Source of the DNA: Ulota crispa
Lineage: Eukaryota; Streptophyta; Bryopsida; Orthotrichales; Orthotrichaceae
NCBI GenBank assembly: GCA_963920765.1
Contig: OY987250.1
Span: forward strand, 17,228,409-17,292,408
Direction of reading: 5' to 3'
DNA length: 64,000 bases
The position numbers and the translations under genes are program-made. The notes beneath the pieces were generated by a model that did not search any database, was not told the DNA's origin, and saw nothing but the letters and a program-made list of their open reading frames with translations. How positions within the stretch are numbered: the first letter of the stretch is position 1; every line of letters begins with the position of its first letter. Positions 47,901 through 58,040 of the stretch are shown here, one piece after another.

Positions 47901-49397
47901 TTTTGTGTATGCAACACATAGCATCCAACCCACAACTTCTTGATGGCTACTTGTGCACTACATACAATCTTCTAGGTCCAACTTGCAATTACAAATGATG
48001 AAACACAAAGTGTTTATGGATAATCAAGTGGACATAAATGCCAAAATGGAACATGTGCTTCACTCACCAGCATATGGTTCTCCACATAAAAACACACGAC
48101 TTGATGTTTGCTTCACATTTGCCATGCCTCGTACAACATCCCACAATCTCATCTTCCTTCTCTTAGATAGTGCAGAACGTACATACGTCGCATCTCCAGA
48201 CTCCTCCAAAGGTGTTCTAGTCAAGTGAATGTCTTCGATGCAATGATTCTCCAATAACAAGTCCATCATGCTTCCCAACACTTTTGAACCACCAACTCCA
48301 CTACAATTGTAAAATGAAATGGTCTTCAAAGATGTGTTGCCCTTCAAGGCTTCCAAGATGGCCAAAACATGCTCCATTGCATGTGGATCTCTAGAACTTA
48401 GTTCATTTAAATTCCAAAAATCTAAATGCAACAAAGATGTGTTCTTTTGGAGCATCTCAACCAAGAACTCCACCCCCTCTTGCCCTCCAATCTTGTCCCA
48501 CAATTCAAGCATGGTAAGTGTGTTGTTGTGTTTACTCTTGTCATGTTGAGGCATTAGCGAATCCATCAAAGCCTTCAACTCCATACTACCAAGTCCACCA
48601 CAGTCTAGTGTTTTAAGAGATTGGTTGTTACACAATGCTGAGGCTATGCTAGTGTATCCTCTTGTCAAAACTTTGTCCCCACAACTGAAATCTCGTAGAG
48701 TGAGTCTTTTGAGGGTTGTACTTGTGGCAAGCATGGCACTTACATGCTCGAATCCAACATTTGATGTTACACCCATTAACACCAAGTTTTTTAAGACATT
48801 GTTAGAACCCATGAAGGGCTTCATCACCTCCTCCATCCCCTCTCCATCCACCAATGAATGGACATCCATTGTAAATGACTTGAGGATCCGCATAGTGTTG
48901 GGCGTAGCAATGTTGGCCATAAACTCTGCAACCTCCTCTTTTTCCAACGGTGATGACCAAAACTTAAGGCTCAAATCTTCAATACCGTCACACCTTTGAA
49001 GCATGCTTGCTACGCACTTGGCATCTTGAATTGCTGAGCTTGAATAACAAAAAATTTTGACTTTTCTAAAATCATTCCCAGATTGTCGGAGGGCGTCAAC
49101 AAGTCCTACCAAGTGTTCCCTACCATCATCCCAGCTAAGACTTATCCTTTCATGATACAGAGTCTTTGAGGAAGCAACGGATGCAAGAAACTCAGAATAA
49201 CCTGCTCCCATGTCACCACCAAACCCTCCCCCATAACCAAACTCTTTCCAAGAAGGCCCAAATTTCATATTTAATCCACCATCTAACTGCAGCTCCACTG
49301 ATGAGCACCAACGATCATCTTCAGGTAAGGAAGACAGAAACCGTGCAAACTTTGACTCCTCTTGCCCTTCCACACGAGCCAATTGCCCCGCACTCAT
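44922..49397 (-). CDS. LRR-Roc-COR (Roco-like) GTPase protein, three exons
   Basis: Exons on the minus strand are 49397-48068, 47852-46591 and 46307-44922. Introns are 215 and 283 bp, GT-AG, and the phases join to 1325 aa. Residues about 1-435 are leucine-rich repeats of the long type (e.g. TLKRLTLRDFSCGD, NTSLLHLDFWNLNELSS). A Roc GTPase follows: P-loop GEPYAGKT at 439-446, split by intron 1 after the first base of the second Gly codon; ERTRGIEV with Thr 494; DMAGQ at 513-517; THFD at 591-594 in place of NKxD. A COR-like segment runs from about residue 680. A probable coiled coil covers about 1070-1130. The C-terminal module carries ERKLLTRLLPGLVHFRLHL and VLVKVGAHVACGMGEMVPDW, ending WVCDAC. 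I recall this module in moss and lycophyte Roco-like proteins. The substrate is unknown; stress or immune signalling is only a guess. An upstream in-frame Met at 49637 exists, but the 80 extra residues are W/C-rich and look non-coding. Confidence 0.8.
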
Positions 49398-50390
49398 GGT
49401 CTCCACCTTGGCAAAATGGAAGGACAAGGTCTTCACCCATCCAAGCAATAAATCCTTCCATGTCCAAAACTTGAGCAAACATGCTAGAAAAGTGCACACC
49501 CTTCTCATCCTTGCCTTTGCCCAAACACACCTTCCACGCACATCTGTCCAAACCAAATCTCCAATGCTCAATCCACCACAACGCTCGCAATCGCCCACGT
49601 CCCCACAGCCCCACCCTTCAAACCCTCCTTCCTCCACAGCCTAACCCTCTCAACCCTCCTTCCGGCTTTGCTCTGCATGCCTACGTGCTGCGCAGATTGT
49701 GCACTGCCGTCACCTACCCCCCATCTCCTCCCCCTCCAAATAACATCCACTTCCGAGCAACAAGTGGAGCTCGCAGCAAAGGCCGTGTGCACTGCCCACC
49801 TAGTGCTTCATGCAGCCAAAGGATCTGAAGGAAACAAGTGCCGCAACTAGTCCCAGCTCCGAGACAGCAGCCAAAGCCGAAGGAAAGCCACGTACAAGTA
49901 TCCTCGAGCAGCAGGCGCACCACCACTCCAGTACCCGACTAAGCTGCTCAAGCGCTTCTAGTGTGAGTCTCCGCAGCCAGGCTCAGAGCGCCACCACAAA
50001 GCCCTCGCTCGCTCAGAGAAAGGCACGCCCGTCTCAAGTGGACCAGCAGCTCGACACTGAAAGCGAGCTCTCGATCAGGGCAGACAAGTCGTCAGCTCGA
50101 GGACCGCAGGGACGGAGGAAGTGCACGAGAGTCGGATGGCAGGGCTCCCCCAGCAAGTCGGAAGAGCAACTTATAGGAACCTCAGCTGAAGACTGTCGGG
50201 AAGCTCCTCCGCGTAGCCTACAGTACTGTTACACAAAATAAAATGGTAAGCGCCGGGACTTTACCACCAGCGATTCCAGACGTGATTCGAAGTACTGCAC
50301 CTCCTCCAGAGGCGAAGAACCCCGGGAACTGTGCCGTGGGAGGGTCTAGCATTCCTGTACCTTCATTACAGTTTCCGACCATATATGGTA
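49398..50390. other. GC-richer spacer upstream of the Roco-like gene
   Basis: It presumably holds the Roco-like promoter (minus strand). It carries a plus-strand open frame listed separately. CT-rich on the plus strand from about 49520 to 49745. Confidence 0.5.
49810..50241 (+). CDS. Hypothetical Ser/Ala/Gln-rich small protein (doubtful)
   Basis: An open frame of 143 codons, GC-rich compared with most of the window, with a low-complexity Ser/Thr/Ala/Lys/Gln composition and no domain or signal peptide that I recognise. It lies divergently from the Roco-like gene and ends next to ATGGTAAGC at 50243. A second frame (50243-50536) follows and enters the duplicated segment. The matching region of the other duplicate does not keep a frame, which argues against coding there. 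It may be promoter or leader sequence of the Roco-like gene read in the wrong direction. Confidence 0.2.
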   Translation: MQPKDLKETSAATSPSSETAAKAEGKPRTSILEQQAHHHSSTRLSCSSASSVSLRSQAQSATTKPSLAQRKARPSQVDQQLDTESELSIRADKSSARGPQGRRKCTRVGWQGSPSKSEEQLIGTSAEDCREAPPRSLQYCYTK

Positions 50391-50938
50391 GAGAACACTC
50401 GTGTCGTCAGCCCTTCCACGATGGCTGCAAATTCTCCTCAACTTCCACGCCGCAGCAACTTGCAGGTCAGCCGCGCTTGTTTGTGCATTCGTCCGGTTGT
50501 TTCGAAGTACTTGTTAGAATCCGGTTGCAAAAATGAACTTGAACATCTGGGGCCATGGCAGCTTGCTATGTGACAAGCAACTACCGGGAATGCTTTGAAA
50601 GCAGAGCGCTGAGGCCGTGTGGGACCCGCGATTGGCGCTGTCATTTATGCCATTGAGTCCTCCTTTGCCCGAGTCTTGTTACAGCCTGCCGTTAGTTCTC
50701 CCATGATCAGCTGTCGGAAGATAAAAGCAGTCTCGTCGAGAAAGTAGACCACCCACGAGGCTCGGTTTTTCAATACATTCTCGTTTGTCGACAGTGCGTT
50801 CACTCCTAATTTCCTGTTCAGATTACATGTTCCGCATTCTTATAAGGTTGATGAATTGCTTTCTCTCTTTCTTGAAACCAATGACCAATTTTCTTCCATT
50901 GCAAGAAGAAAAAAAAAAAAAGGAGGAGGGTGGGTGGA

Positions 50939-51201
50939 ATTACAAATAGAGGACTGGTAGAAAAACAAAAAATGTTATAGATAGGGGCGCAGTTTCAAAA
51001 TAACTACAAACAAATAGGGGCATGATTTCCAAAATATGATTTGTAAACTCTTGAGAAATTTTGGTGTGGACATTGGTTGATTTATATATACATCGTATTA
51101 AATTATATCTAACTTCTGATAAGCTAAGAGGCCTTTCAAAATCAATGCTAAATAAGAAAATTTTAGTAAAGGGGTCTTGAAATTGTGCCTCTATTTGTAA
51201 T
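50939..51201. mobile_element. 263-bp inverted-repeat insertion in copy A
   Basis: The ends ATTACAAATAGAGG and CCTCTATTTGTAAT form a perfect 14-bp inverted repeat. The insertion and its A-rich border are absent at the corresponding point of copy B (about 58610). It is non-coding. An interior echo CAAATAGGGGCATGATTTCC lies near 51008. Confidence 0.65.
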
Positions 51202-51371
51202 ACTTTTTGTTTCCATGTTCCTGTTTACAATATTCCTACGAAAAAATATTGTGGACTGTGTATTTCGCTACGTAGCTATACTACAAAGGATACTATACTT
51301 CAATTTTGAGTTGATGGTGTAGAATATTTCTCTTTGTTATATTATCCTTTTTTGAATTTCGACCACTTTCA

Positions 51372-51648
51372 ATGCCAGATTCATTAAATTGGAAAAAACA
51401 AATTCCCAAGTTGTACTTCACCTTAAACTTTTTTTTTCTCCTTAAATTGTTTAAATGCCAAGTTCCAAGGTATCAAATTTGGTTTGAGCCACTAAGATTT
51501 TATCCCTCGCAAATTCCTCTTCTCAAGTGAGGGCACGTGTACCAAAAAAAAGTTGTTGAAATCTAGAGTGCAATTTCAGGTGATCACCTTAAACTTGTTT
51601 ATTCCCAAAATGGGCGTTTCTTCCCAAATTAACAAATATGGCGTTTTT
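51372..51648. mobile_element. 277-bp insertion with 8-bp target duplication (hAT-like)
   Basis: CACTTTCA flanks the body at 51364-51371 and 51649-51656. Copy B has a single CACTTTCA at 58717-58724 between the same neighbours. The ends TGCCAGATTCATTAAATTGG and, on the minus strand, CGCCATATTTGTTAATTTGG are imperfect inverted repeats. An 8-bp duplication with short inverted ends fits the hAT superfamily. The internal TTCAGGTGATCACCTTAA recurs near 53144, suggesting another damaged copy. Confidence 0.8.
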
Positions 51649-51881
51649 CACTTTCAGTTGGCGGATGTTGATAAAACCAATGGTCATAGTGCATATTTTT
51701 TGGTCTTGCGCAGCCTAGTATATGGCTTTGAAAGTTTCAAGGAGGTTGCAGGTGTCTTTTGGTGTCAGAAGTTGCTGAGTTGCCAAGTATTGTATGGAAT
51801 GTCCTCAATTTGTTTACACTCTAACATGCTTTTGATGTGTGTTTCTTCTTATATTATTCATGGTTTACTCAATTTGTGCTA

Positions 51882-52199
51882 GGGAAAATTTCATGGATAC
51901 CCTTGAAGTTTGCAATATTTTCATAGATATCCTTGCTTTTTCAAAAATGTCACAAATATCCTTGGACCAAAAAATTTAGGTATTTATTTTGTTGTGCATA
52001 TCACTTCCTTCTCCCTTGTGTGCACACTACTTCTTTCTTATTATGCATATATCCAAAGGAAGAAGGGAAACTGATATGCACAACAAAACAAACACCTAAA
52101 TTTTTTGATCTTTTGATCCAAGGGTATTTGTGCAATTTGTGAAAAAGCAGGGGTATTTATGAAAATATTGCAAACTTCAAGGGTATCCATGAAATCATA
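51882..52199. mobile_element. Foldback insertion in copy A
   Basis: The left arm from about 51888 (ATTTCATGGATACCCTTGAA) and the right arm ending about 52194 (TTCAAGGGTATCCATGAAAT) are near-complements of 80-110 bp. The sequence is absent from copy B, where TCTTCTACTGAGGTCTTCGG is continuous. CTA lies on both sides (51879-51881, 52200-52202), but the outermost six bases of the arms do not match, so the exact ends are uncertain. Confidence 0.7.
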
Positions 52200-52275
52200 C
52201 TAAGGTCCTGGGATAGTGTTATCGCGGAAGGCGAAGTCAAGACGTTGTGATTTTCTGTTTGAACGGGCAGAGCCA

Positions 52276-53976
52276 TTATTTGTGATTTCTTCGTCTAACG
52301 ATCCTTGTCGGACTTGCAGTTCTTTTTTGTTGGGAAATCAATCATATGATAAGCGATTGCTTTCTTGGCCACACATTCTATTCTACTTTCTGGCTTCCGA
52401 ATGTTTTGAATCCTCAGCAGCAATGTATGGTGTATTGAAAGGTTGCTTAGTAACTTATTGGCACAGAAGCATGAGTAGGAACTTTCTCAATGCGCATGAC
52501 TTAAGGTAGTGTGCTCGTAAACCGTTCGTCTAAGGGCTGAAACTGAATTTTGGGAGGTGAAACTTGTTGAAATAAATTTCAGTAAATTTTCCTTGAAAGA
52601 TAAGAGGTATTGCCATCTATCCCAAGTGTTTCCATGTTTTATGAAACTTTGTGGAATTAGTTATGAAATTTTGTAATGGAAAGATCATAGGTGCTCTAAA
52701 ACCACCTACCTCTTAAATGTTCGTCTCATGTACATTGTTGAAAAGCTATGAATAAGACATGTACTAGCAGGGTACATTTGGGGAGGTGAGCAGTTTTAGA
52801 GCATGAGTGGAATATGAGCGGACTACCTTAGCTCCAGTGGCGACAAACACCGGTAACTGAGCTGTGGTGGGTCTACGTCTACCTTGGTTTACTGTACCTT
52901 AAGAATGAGTACTCACTATTGTACTTTACTGTAATCACGTTATTAGCTAATTTGGAAAAACGCTTACAATCTACGTCTTAGCACTTTTGTTTCCAAAGAA
53001 TGCCATGTGCATTGAATTGGGAATCTGTTCACTGTTTTATGATGAAACAAGATATGTATCATCCATATCATCCATAAACACGCTCTCTTTGGATAGAAAG
53101 TTCATTAACTTTTGAAGTTTTGGACAGAACTCATTAACAAGGATTCAGGTGATCACCTTAATTCAAGTTAAGGAGAATAGTTTGGATTAAGGTGAGGCAG
53201 AAGATGGTACCCATTTTTTTCCCAAATTAATGAATAACGTGATTGTAGCCTTGTTTGGCAACAGGCGCTGAAACTGTTAACTTGAGACTGCCCCTCAGAA
53301 TGCTGACACAAATTTGGAAGTCTAGCACTTTTGCTGAAAATTAATTTACAATGCGGTAATCCTAACCACTTGCCCTTTGGTCCGTTTAGTGCCCTTCTAC
53401 TCTCACTCAAATGTTAATGAGTACGTACCACTACTAGATTGTGCAACGAGCAAGAGAGACCACCTTCAAGAGTTTCAGGTTGGGCTCCACACGAGAATGA
53501 AGTCTCCTCGCATCCCTCTGGCCTTGCAAATAGGGCTCTGTTTCCTGCACACTCGTTGATGGGGGCGCCATGGTTGTAAAGCTCTAAGTTTTCACCCCCA
53601 TCAGCAAATGTAAGAGTTTCGATGGCAGGGATTGAATTTGGAAATTGTGATTTTACATTTGGATTCAAAGACCCTACTTTAGCCTAAAATCACGGAGGAG
53701 GATGCAAGTAAACAAGGCCAAAACAGGGGGCATACTACTAATTTTACCCTTATTTGTAATAAATGATGAGAGTTTTCATCTTGGCCCCCACATCGACGTA
53801 TGAGCAATATACTGAGCTTGATGTGCACACCTGATTGCGGGGCCAAGCTGGTTAAGCTAGGATTTGTGACCTTTGCAGAAAATGTAAGGACAAAAAAATG
53901 TTATAACTAGGAGACTAAATTTGGGGATTTCATATTTATTACATGCATTGAGAGACCCTGATTTTGTCGACACTAA
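52276..53976. other. Spacer after duplicated copy A
   Basis: No gene is visible. A fragment related to the hAT-like insertion lies near 53144-53220 (CAGGTGATCACCTTAA, CCCAAATTAATGAATAACG). The open frame at 52216-52509 is not conserved in copy B and has no motif. Confidence 0.5.
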
Positions 53977-54264
53977 ATATTGCACTCAAGTTGCTTCAAC
54001 AATTAGGTCGCAACATTATTTTGATAAGTTACCTCATCACTCATTGTTTGACCACTTGGAGACTCATGCAACTCTTTAAATGTTCGGGTTTCATATAATT
54101 GTCAATCTAGAGGCAACTAGCTCTTTTTTGTGGAGTTTTGTTGTTGCCATGCCCTTCATACATTGTTTATTGAAGTAAATATTGATGAAAATTACTATAT
54201 CATTAAGTCTTTATACAGTGTAAAATTTGAAGAAATTAGTGTGGGGCAACTTCAAAGCAACTAT
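53977..54264 (+). mobile_element. ~290-bp inverted-repeat element, copy 4
   Basis: A diverged family member: left end ATATTGCACTCAAGTTGC, right part TTAGTGTGGGGCAACTT, interior CATTGTTTGACCACTTGGAG and AGTGTAAAATTTGAAGAAAT. The ends are weaker than in copies 2 and 3, so it is an older insertion. It lies within the candidate giant intron. Confidence 0.7.
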
Positions 54265-54519
54265 CAATATACATACTTCCCCCGTGTCAAATTTGGCCTA
54301 CTATAGAATAAGGGCAGATTTCATAGCCTTACCCCTGATTGTCAAAAGGAACTGAGCTCTTCCATCCTGACCCCATGCACAAACGTGTAATGTGCAATAT
54401 AATAATCCTGCACACACCGTTCTTAATTTCACAAGCATTCCCCATCTTCCCAAGTTTCTTAAATCCACGAGTATAAATTTAAATACCACAGTCTTAACCA
54501 GCGATATTTTAGGTTTTTT

Positions 54520-54750
54520 CATCTGTCACGCAACACGCACCCAAGAATGCAAGCAAGTTACCCAAAAAAAAAGGATTGAAACGTCTATGTGTGTGCGTTC
54601 AATTATCCAACCTGCAGATAGGTATATTTCATCTAAGCTTTGACAAACTTGGAAATTGTTTGAGAGGGATTTGGCAACTTCATCCATTTCTTCATCCAAA
54701 TTTTTAGTGTTGAGGTAGCTAGCATCAATATGGAATAGGATTTTGGCAAA
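54520..54750 (+). repeat. Dispersed repeat, partner of 24385-24660
   Basis: GCACCCAAGAATGCAAGCAA, TTTGAGAGGGATTTGGCAA and TTCTTCATCCAAATTTTTAG followed by TGTTGAGGTAGC align in order with 24.4-24.66 kb. It lacks the 18-bp tandem found there. Minus-strand open frames of both copies share a short tail (CLH.WV.VA), which is more likely shared descent than coding. Confidence 0.65.
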
Positions 54751-56084
54751 ATTTTGCCACAAAAGAAATTGCTGGTCTCAATCTCAATTCTATCCCTTTG
54801 TTTGAGATGGGTTTTTAAGATATGATTAACAACGTACCACAAAGGAATATTTTGGAGTAAGGTATTGAAGTTTGGGTTATGTGTGTCCAATGGGGTATGC
54901 CAACACAATTATATATACCCTTCTTTAGAGACATATGCTTTGCGGGAGTTGCACATGGATGGGTAATGCAAAAACTCATCCTACATAATCAAATCAATTG
55001 GTTTAGAATTTGATCTTGATGTATTTTGCAAAAAAATCAATATCCCACAATTGGTTCAAAATCTAACATTGATACATTGTCTTTTTGGTTCAATTTTTAA
55101 ATCAAAAATGTAATTGCCTTCATCACAATGCTATTCTTTTGTACTTTGCTAGAAGACCCTTGATACTTTGATGGTTTTTTAACACATGGTTGGAGGGTGT
55201 TTGCTGTTTTATATTTGGGACATCCTTTGTTGCTTCAACTTCCACCAAAATGTTCTAAACATTTTGGAAAATGATGTAGTTGGAGAGTGCTTGGTGTTCT
55301 ATATGTAGAGTGTCTTATGATGCTTTAACATACACCTGAAAGATTTCTAGATAATTCTAGAAATTGGCCCAAAGTCTAGAAAATGGCCCAAAGTCAAAAT
55401 CCTCCCACTTGGTAGTTCAGATTGGTATACAATGGTAATTATTGAATCTATGACTCTTCCTTCTCTCAAATATGAACAAATAATTGATAAGCTTTGGAGT
55501 GTAGATTGTTGATGGAATATGTCCGAGTGGATTGAAAATGTGACAATGATATTGTTACAATATTTTGTGATTTTTGTTTGTTTTTACTTTGATCTGCAAG
55601 ATAATTTGTTAAAGCCAATTTTGAAGTTTTTCTCAACATAACTTAAATGTAAACAAAACAAGTACTTCAATTTTCACAATAAAGTACATATTCTAGCAAC
55701 GCTAAACAAAGATGCTACATAAGGCAATTACCGCACCAAGGTACTTCTAGTGAAAATAATCAAACCTAAAACTACTTTTGATTGTGAGGAATGCAAGTTT
55801 GAAAGTGCTTGTTAACCTCATGAAAGTTGCTTATGCATTTAGATGTTGAATTCGACTCTCTGATTTACACTAGAAGAAAAATGTGTTTTAAATAAGTGGT
55901 TCACAATGTAGATTGCACATGCCTTAAATAATTGTAATTAAGTCTTCATATAGTCGTTTAGGACATTTGCAATTGTTATGAACTACTCCCTTTGTCCCAT
56001 TATAGAGCTCTAGAAACTTTGCCATGAGGGATTAACTATATTTTGTCATTATGTTAGTGACAAATGCATTCTAGAATGAATATA
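54751..56084. other. AT-rich spacer with a Stowaway-like end
   Basis: No gene is visible. At 55984 the sequence TACTCCCTTTGTCCCATTAT is close to the classical Stowaway terminus, but I find no complementary partner within about 1.2 kb, so it is a solo end or a coincidence. Confidence 0.4.
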
Positions 56085-56319
56085 TAGTAGAACCACCCTA
56101 AACTAATACCTCTCTAAACTAACATGCTCTATAAACTAATGTATAACACAAATCTCAATATCAAGGCCATCATATAAAAAACCCAAGCTACCTATAATGC
56201 TATCTCGGCACTAACTTCAAGGTTACTTCATTTACACTTCTACAAGATTAACTAATAACTTACTTAAACTAATCTAATTCTTGGAGTCCCAATCATATTA
56301 GTTTAGGGAGGTTCTACTA
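56085..56319. mobile_element. 235-bp inverted-repeat element inside a local duplication
   Basis: The ends TAGTAGAACCACCCTAAACT and AGTTTAGGGAGGTTCTACTA are inverted with one mismatch over about 23 bp. The element interrupts a unit whose neighbour (about 56460-56600) is uninterrupted: CATTCTAGAATGAATATA on the left and CTACCAAATGTTTGC on the right correspond to the continuous CATTCTAGAATCAACATATC and CTACCAAACATGTG. It is non-coding. Confidence 0.8.
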
Positions 56320-56600
56320 CACCACCTTACTACCAAATGTTTGCAAAATATCCAATTTTTATGTTGCCGTTTAGACACCCAAACTTCACTCAAAAAGTAC
56401 CATATTTGTGCCTAGGTTGTGAATGCTGTCAGCTCCTCATTATTTTATTCTTTGTACTAATGACACATGCATTCTAGAATCAACATATCATCTACCAAAC
56501 ATGTGTAAAATCTCCAACTTTGATGTTGCCGTTTGGTCACCCAAATTCCATGCAAAAAGTATCATATTTGTACATGTTGCTAGCTCATCATTATTGATGG
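56320..56600 (+). repeat. Local direct duplication (~150-bp units)
   Basis: The segments at about 56330-56445 and 56492-56600 both contain TATGTTGCCGTTT / GATGTTGCCGTTT, CAAAAAGTA.CATATTTGT and AGCTC.TCATTATT. The unit left part (GACA.ATGCATTCTAGAAT) occurs at 56060 and 56461. Two head-to-tail units are present, the first interrupted by the 56085-56319 element. Confidence 0.75.
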
Positions 56601-57522
56601 TTTAAAGATTAGTAGCAACAATGGTACTGCATATGGGCAAGGCCAAGCTTGTTAGGAGACAAATGCTCTCTCATTGCTTAAGTTGCCTCCATGAAATCAT
56701 TGGACATGACAAATGCTTTCTCAACAATTGAACTTAGCAAAAGGGAGCTTTTTAGCAAGACAAGATCTATGCCTAATTTGGAGCTTTATATTGGGACATG
56801 GGGAATAGTGGTTTAGAACACATTGTTCTTCACTTAATTAGCTAATCATGTTTTTAGCGTTAGTTAGTTCTGTTTTCAGCCACTTAAACTCATCAATAAA
56901 CCTACATGCAAAAACCTTATATGAGGCTTGAACAATTTGACTCTGAAATTTGCCTTGCATTCAACTTGCATCTAGTCTCTGTAATTTTCTTTGTTATCCT
57001 AGTATTCACAAAATGTAGCAATAAGAGGAACAAGTGACTTACAAGAAATCACAATATTCTCAAAAATAACCAAGATTATAGTTTAATTGGCCTTCTTAAA
57101 CAAAACCAAAGGTATTTTTGAATAACACATGGGTGTATTTGACATTTCAAAAGAGTTGAGGGACATGTTTGATATTTCCAAAAAATGGAGGGTATGCTTA
57201 ATGTTTCTTCAAAATACTAGGATATAATTGGTATTCCTACAAAATGCAAATGATAATTTTTATTTTCCAAAGCTTAGAAGGGTGTGTTTGATATTTTAAA
57301 AGAATTGAGAGGTATTTTCAATATTTTCCTTTCTTTCTATTACATCTACTTTATATCTACAATTCATAAATTCATAGTATGTCTATTGTGAAAAATGTGA
57401 TAATATGAAGTTTTGACAACTTATCTTGTAAACGTTGGCCATATTTCCAAAAATATTTCTACCTATAATGAAAATGTTTAACAATATCTCATGCACAAGC
57501 TCAAAAAACCCAAAAAATGCCG
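56601..57522. other. AT-rich spacer with degenerate 30-bp tandem
   Basis: No gene is visible. From about 57128 to 57330 a loose 30-bp period recurs (GGGTGTATTTGACATTTCAA, GGACATGTTTGATATTTCCA, GGGTGTGTTTGATATTTTAA). The units are heavily diverged. Confidence 0.5.
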
Positions 57523-57892
57523 TAAGGTAGAAATACCATAAACGGTTACTCCCCAATAATGGCAGAGCAGATTGTTCTAAAACCAACAAGAGCAAGCTTT
57601 GAAAACAATTTCAAAAAGTTGATATTTCCTCGCATTTGATTGGTTCAAACTTGTTACAAAACAAGGTTCTAGAGGTAGCCGTTTAAGGTGCACCTATGAA
57701 ACGAGAATCAATCAAAAATCTGAATCGACATTTCTATTGCATAAAATATTCATTCATGAGTAAAAAGAATTTACATTTTACACTCTTCATTATCCTTACT
57801 TTTCCATAAATTGAGCTTAATTTCTCAAGAAATTTCCCATATCTTATAGGCTTTAGAGACTTATTTTAACGGTTTATGGTATTTCTACCTTA
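57523..57892. mobile_element. 370-bp inverted-repeat element before copy B
   Basis: The ends TAAGGTAGAAATACCATAAA (continuing CGGTTA) and TTTATGGTATTTCTACCTTA form an inverted repeat of about 26 bp with one mismatch. The interior is non-coding. It ends about 150 bp before duplicated copy B. The target duplication is not clear. Confidence 0.75.
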
Positions 57893-58040
57893 CCTTTGCC
57901 GATGAAGCTCAAAATCTCTCCAGACTAGGGGTACAAGGACCATAGAGTAGCAGCCGGTAATACTAGCGAAAGGGTTGACCGCCTAGACCGGTAGCAACGT
58001 CAACATCAATGCTTCCACCAGACATGGCCGAGAAGTCTCT

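Larger units (their letters stand above)
50391..52275 (+). repeat. Duplicated segment, copy A (three private insertions)
   Basis: Collinear with 58041-59406. Shared blocks include GTTAGAATCCGGTTGC, AGAGCGCTGAGGCCGTG, ATTGAATTGC-type and GCTTTCTCTCTTTCTTGAAA segments, CAGTTGGCGGATGTTGAT, CAGAAGTTGCTGAG and GGATAGTGTT with AAGGCGAAGT. Copy A contains insertions at 50939-51201, 51372-51648 and 51882-52199 that copy B lacks. Homology stops before the F-box sequence that follows copy B. It probably represents the 5' flank of an F-box-type gene. Confidence 0.85.

Noticed and set aside
49398-49637. N-terminal extension of the Roco-like protein to Met at 49637
   Set aside because: The extra 80 residues are rich in Trp, Cys and Gly and look like translated leader; I used the Met at 49397, though the longer start cannot be excluded.
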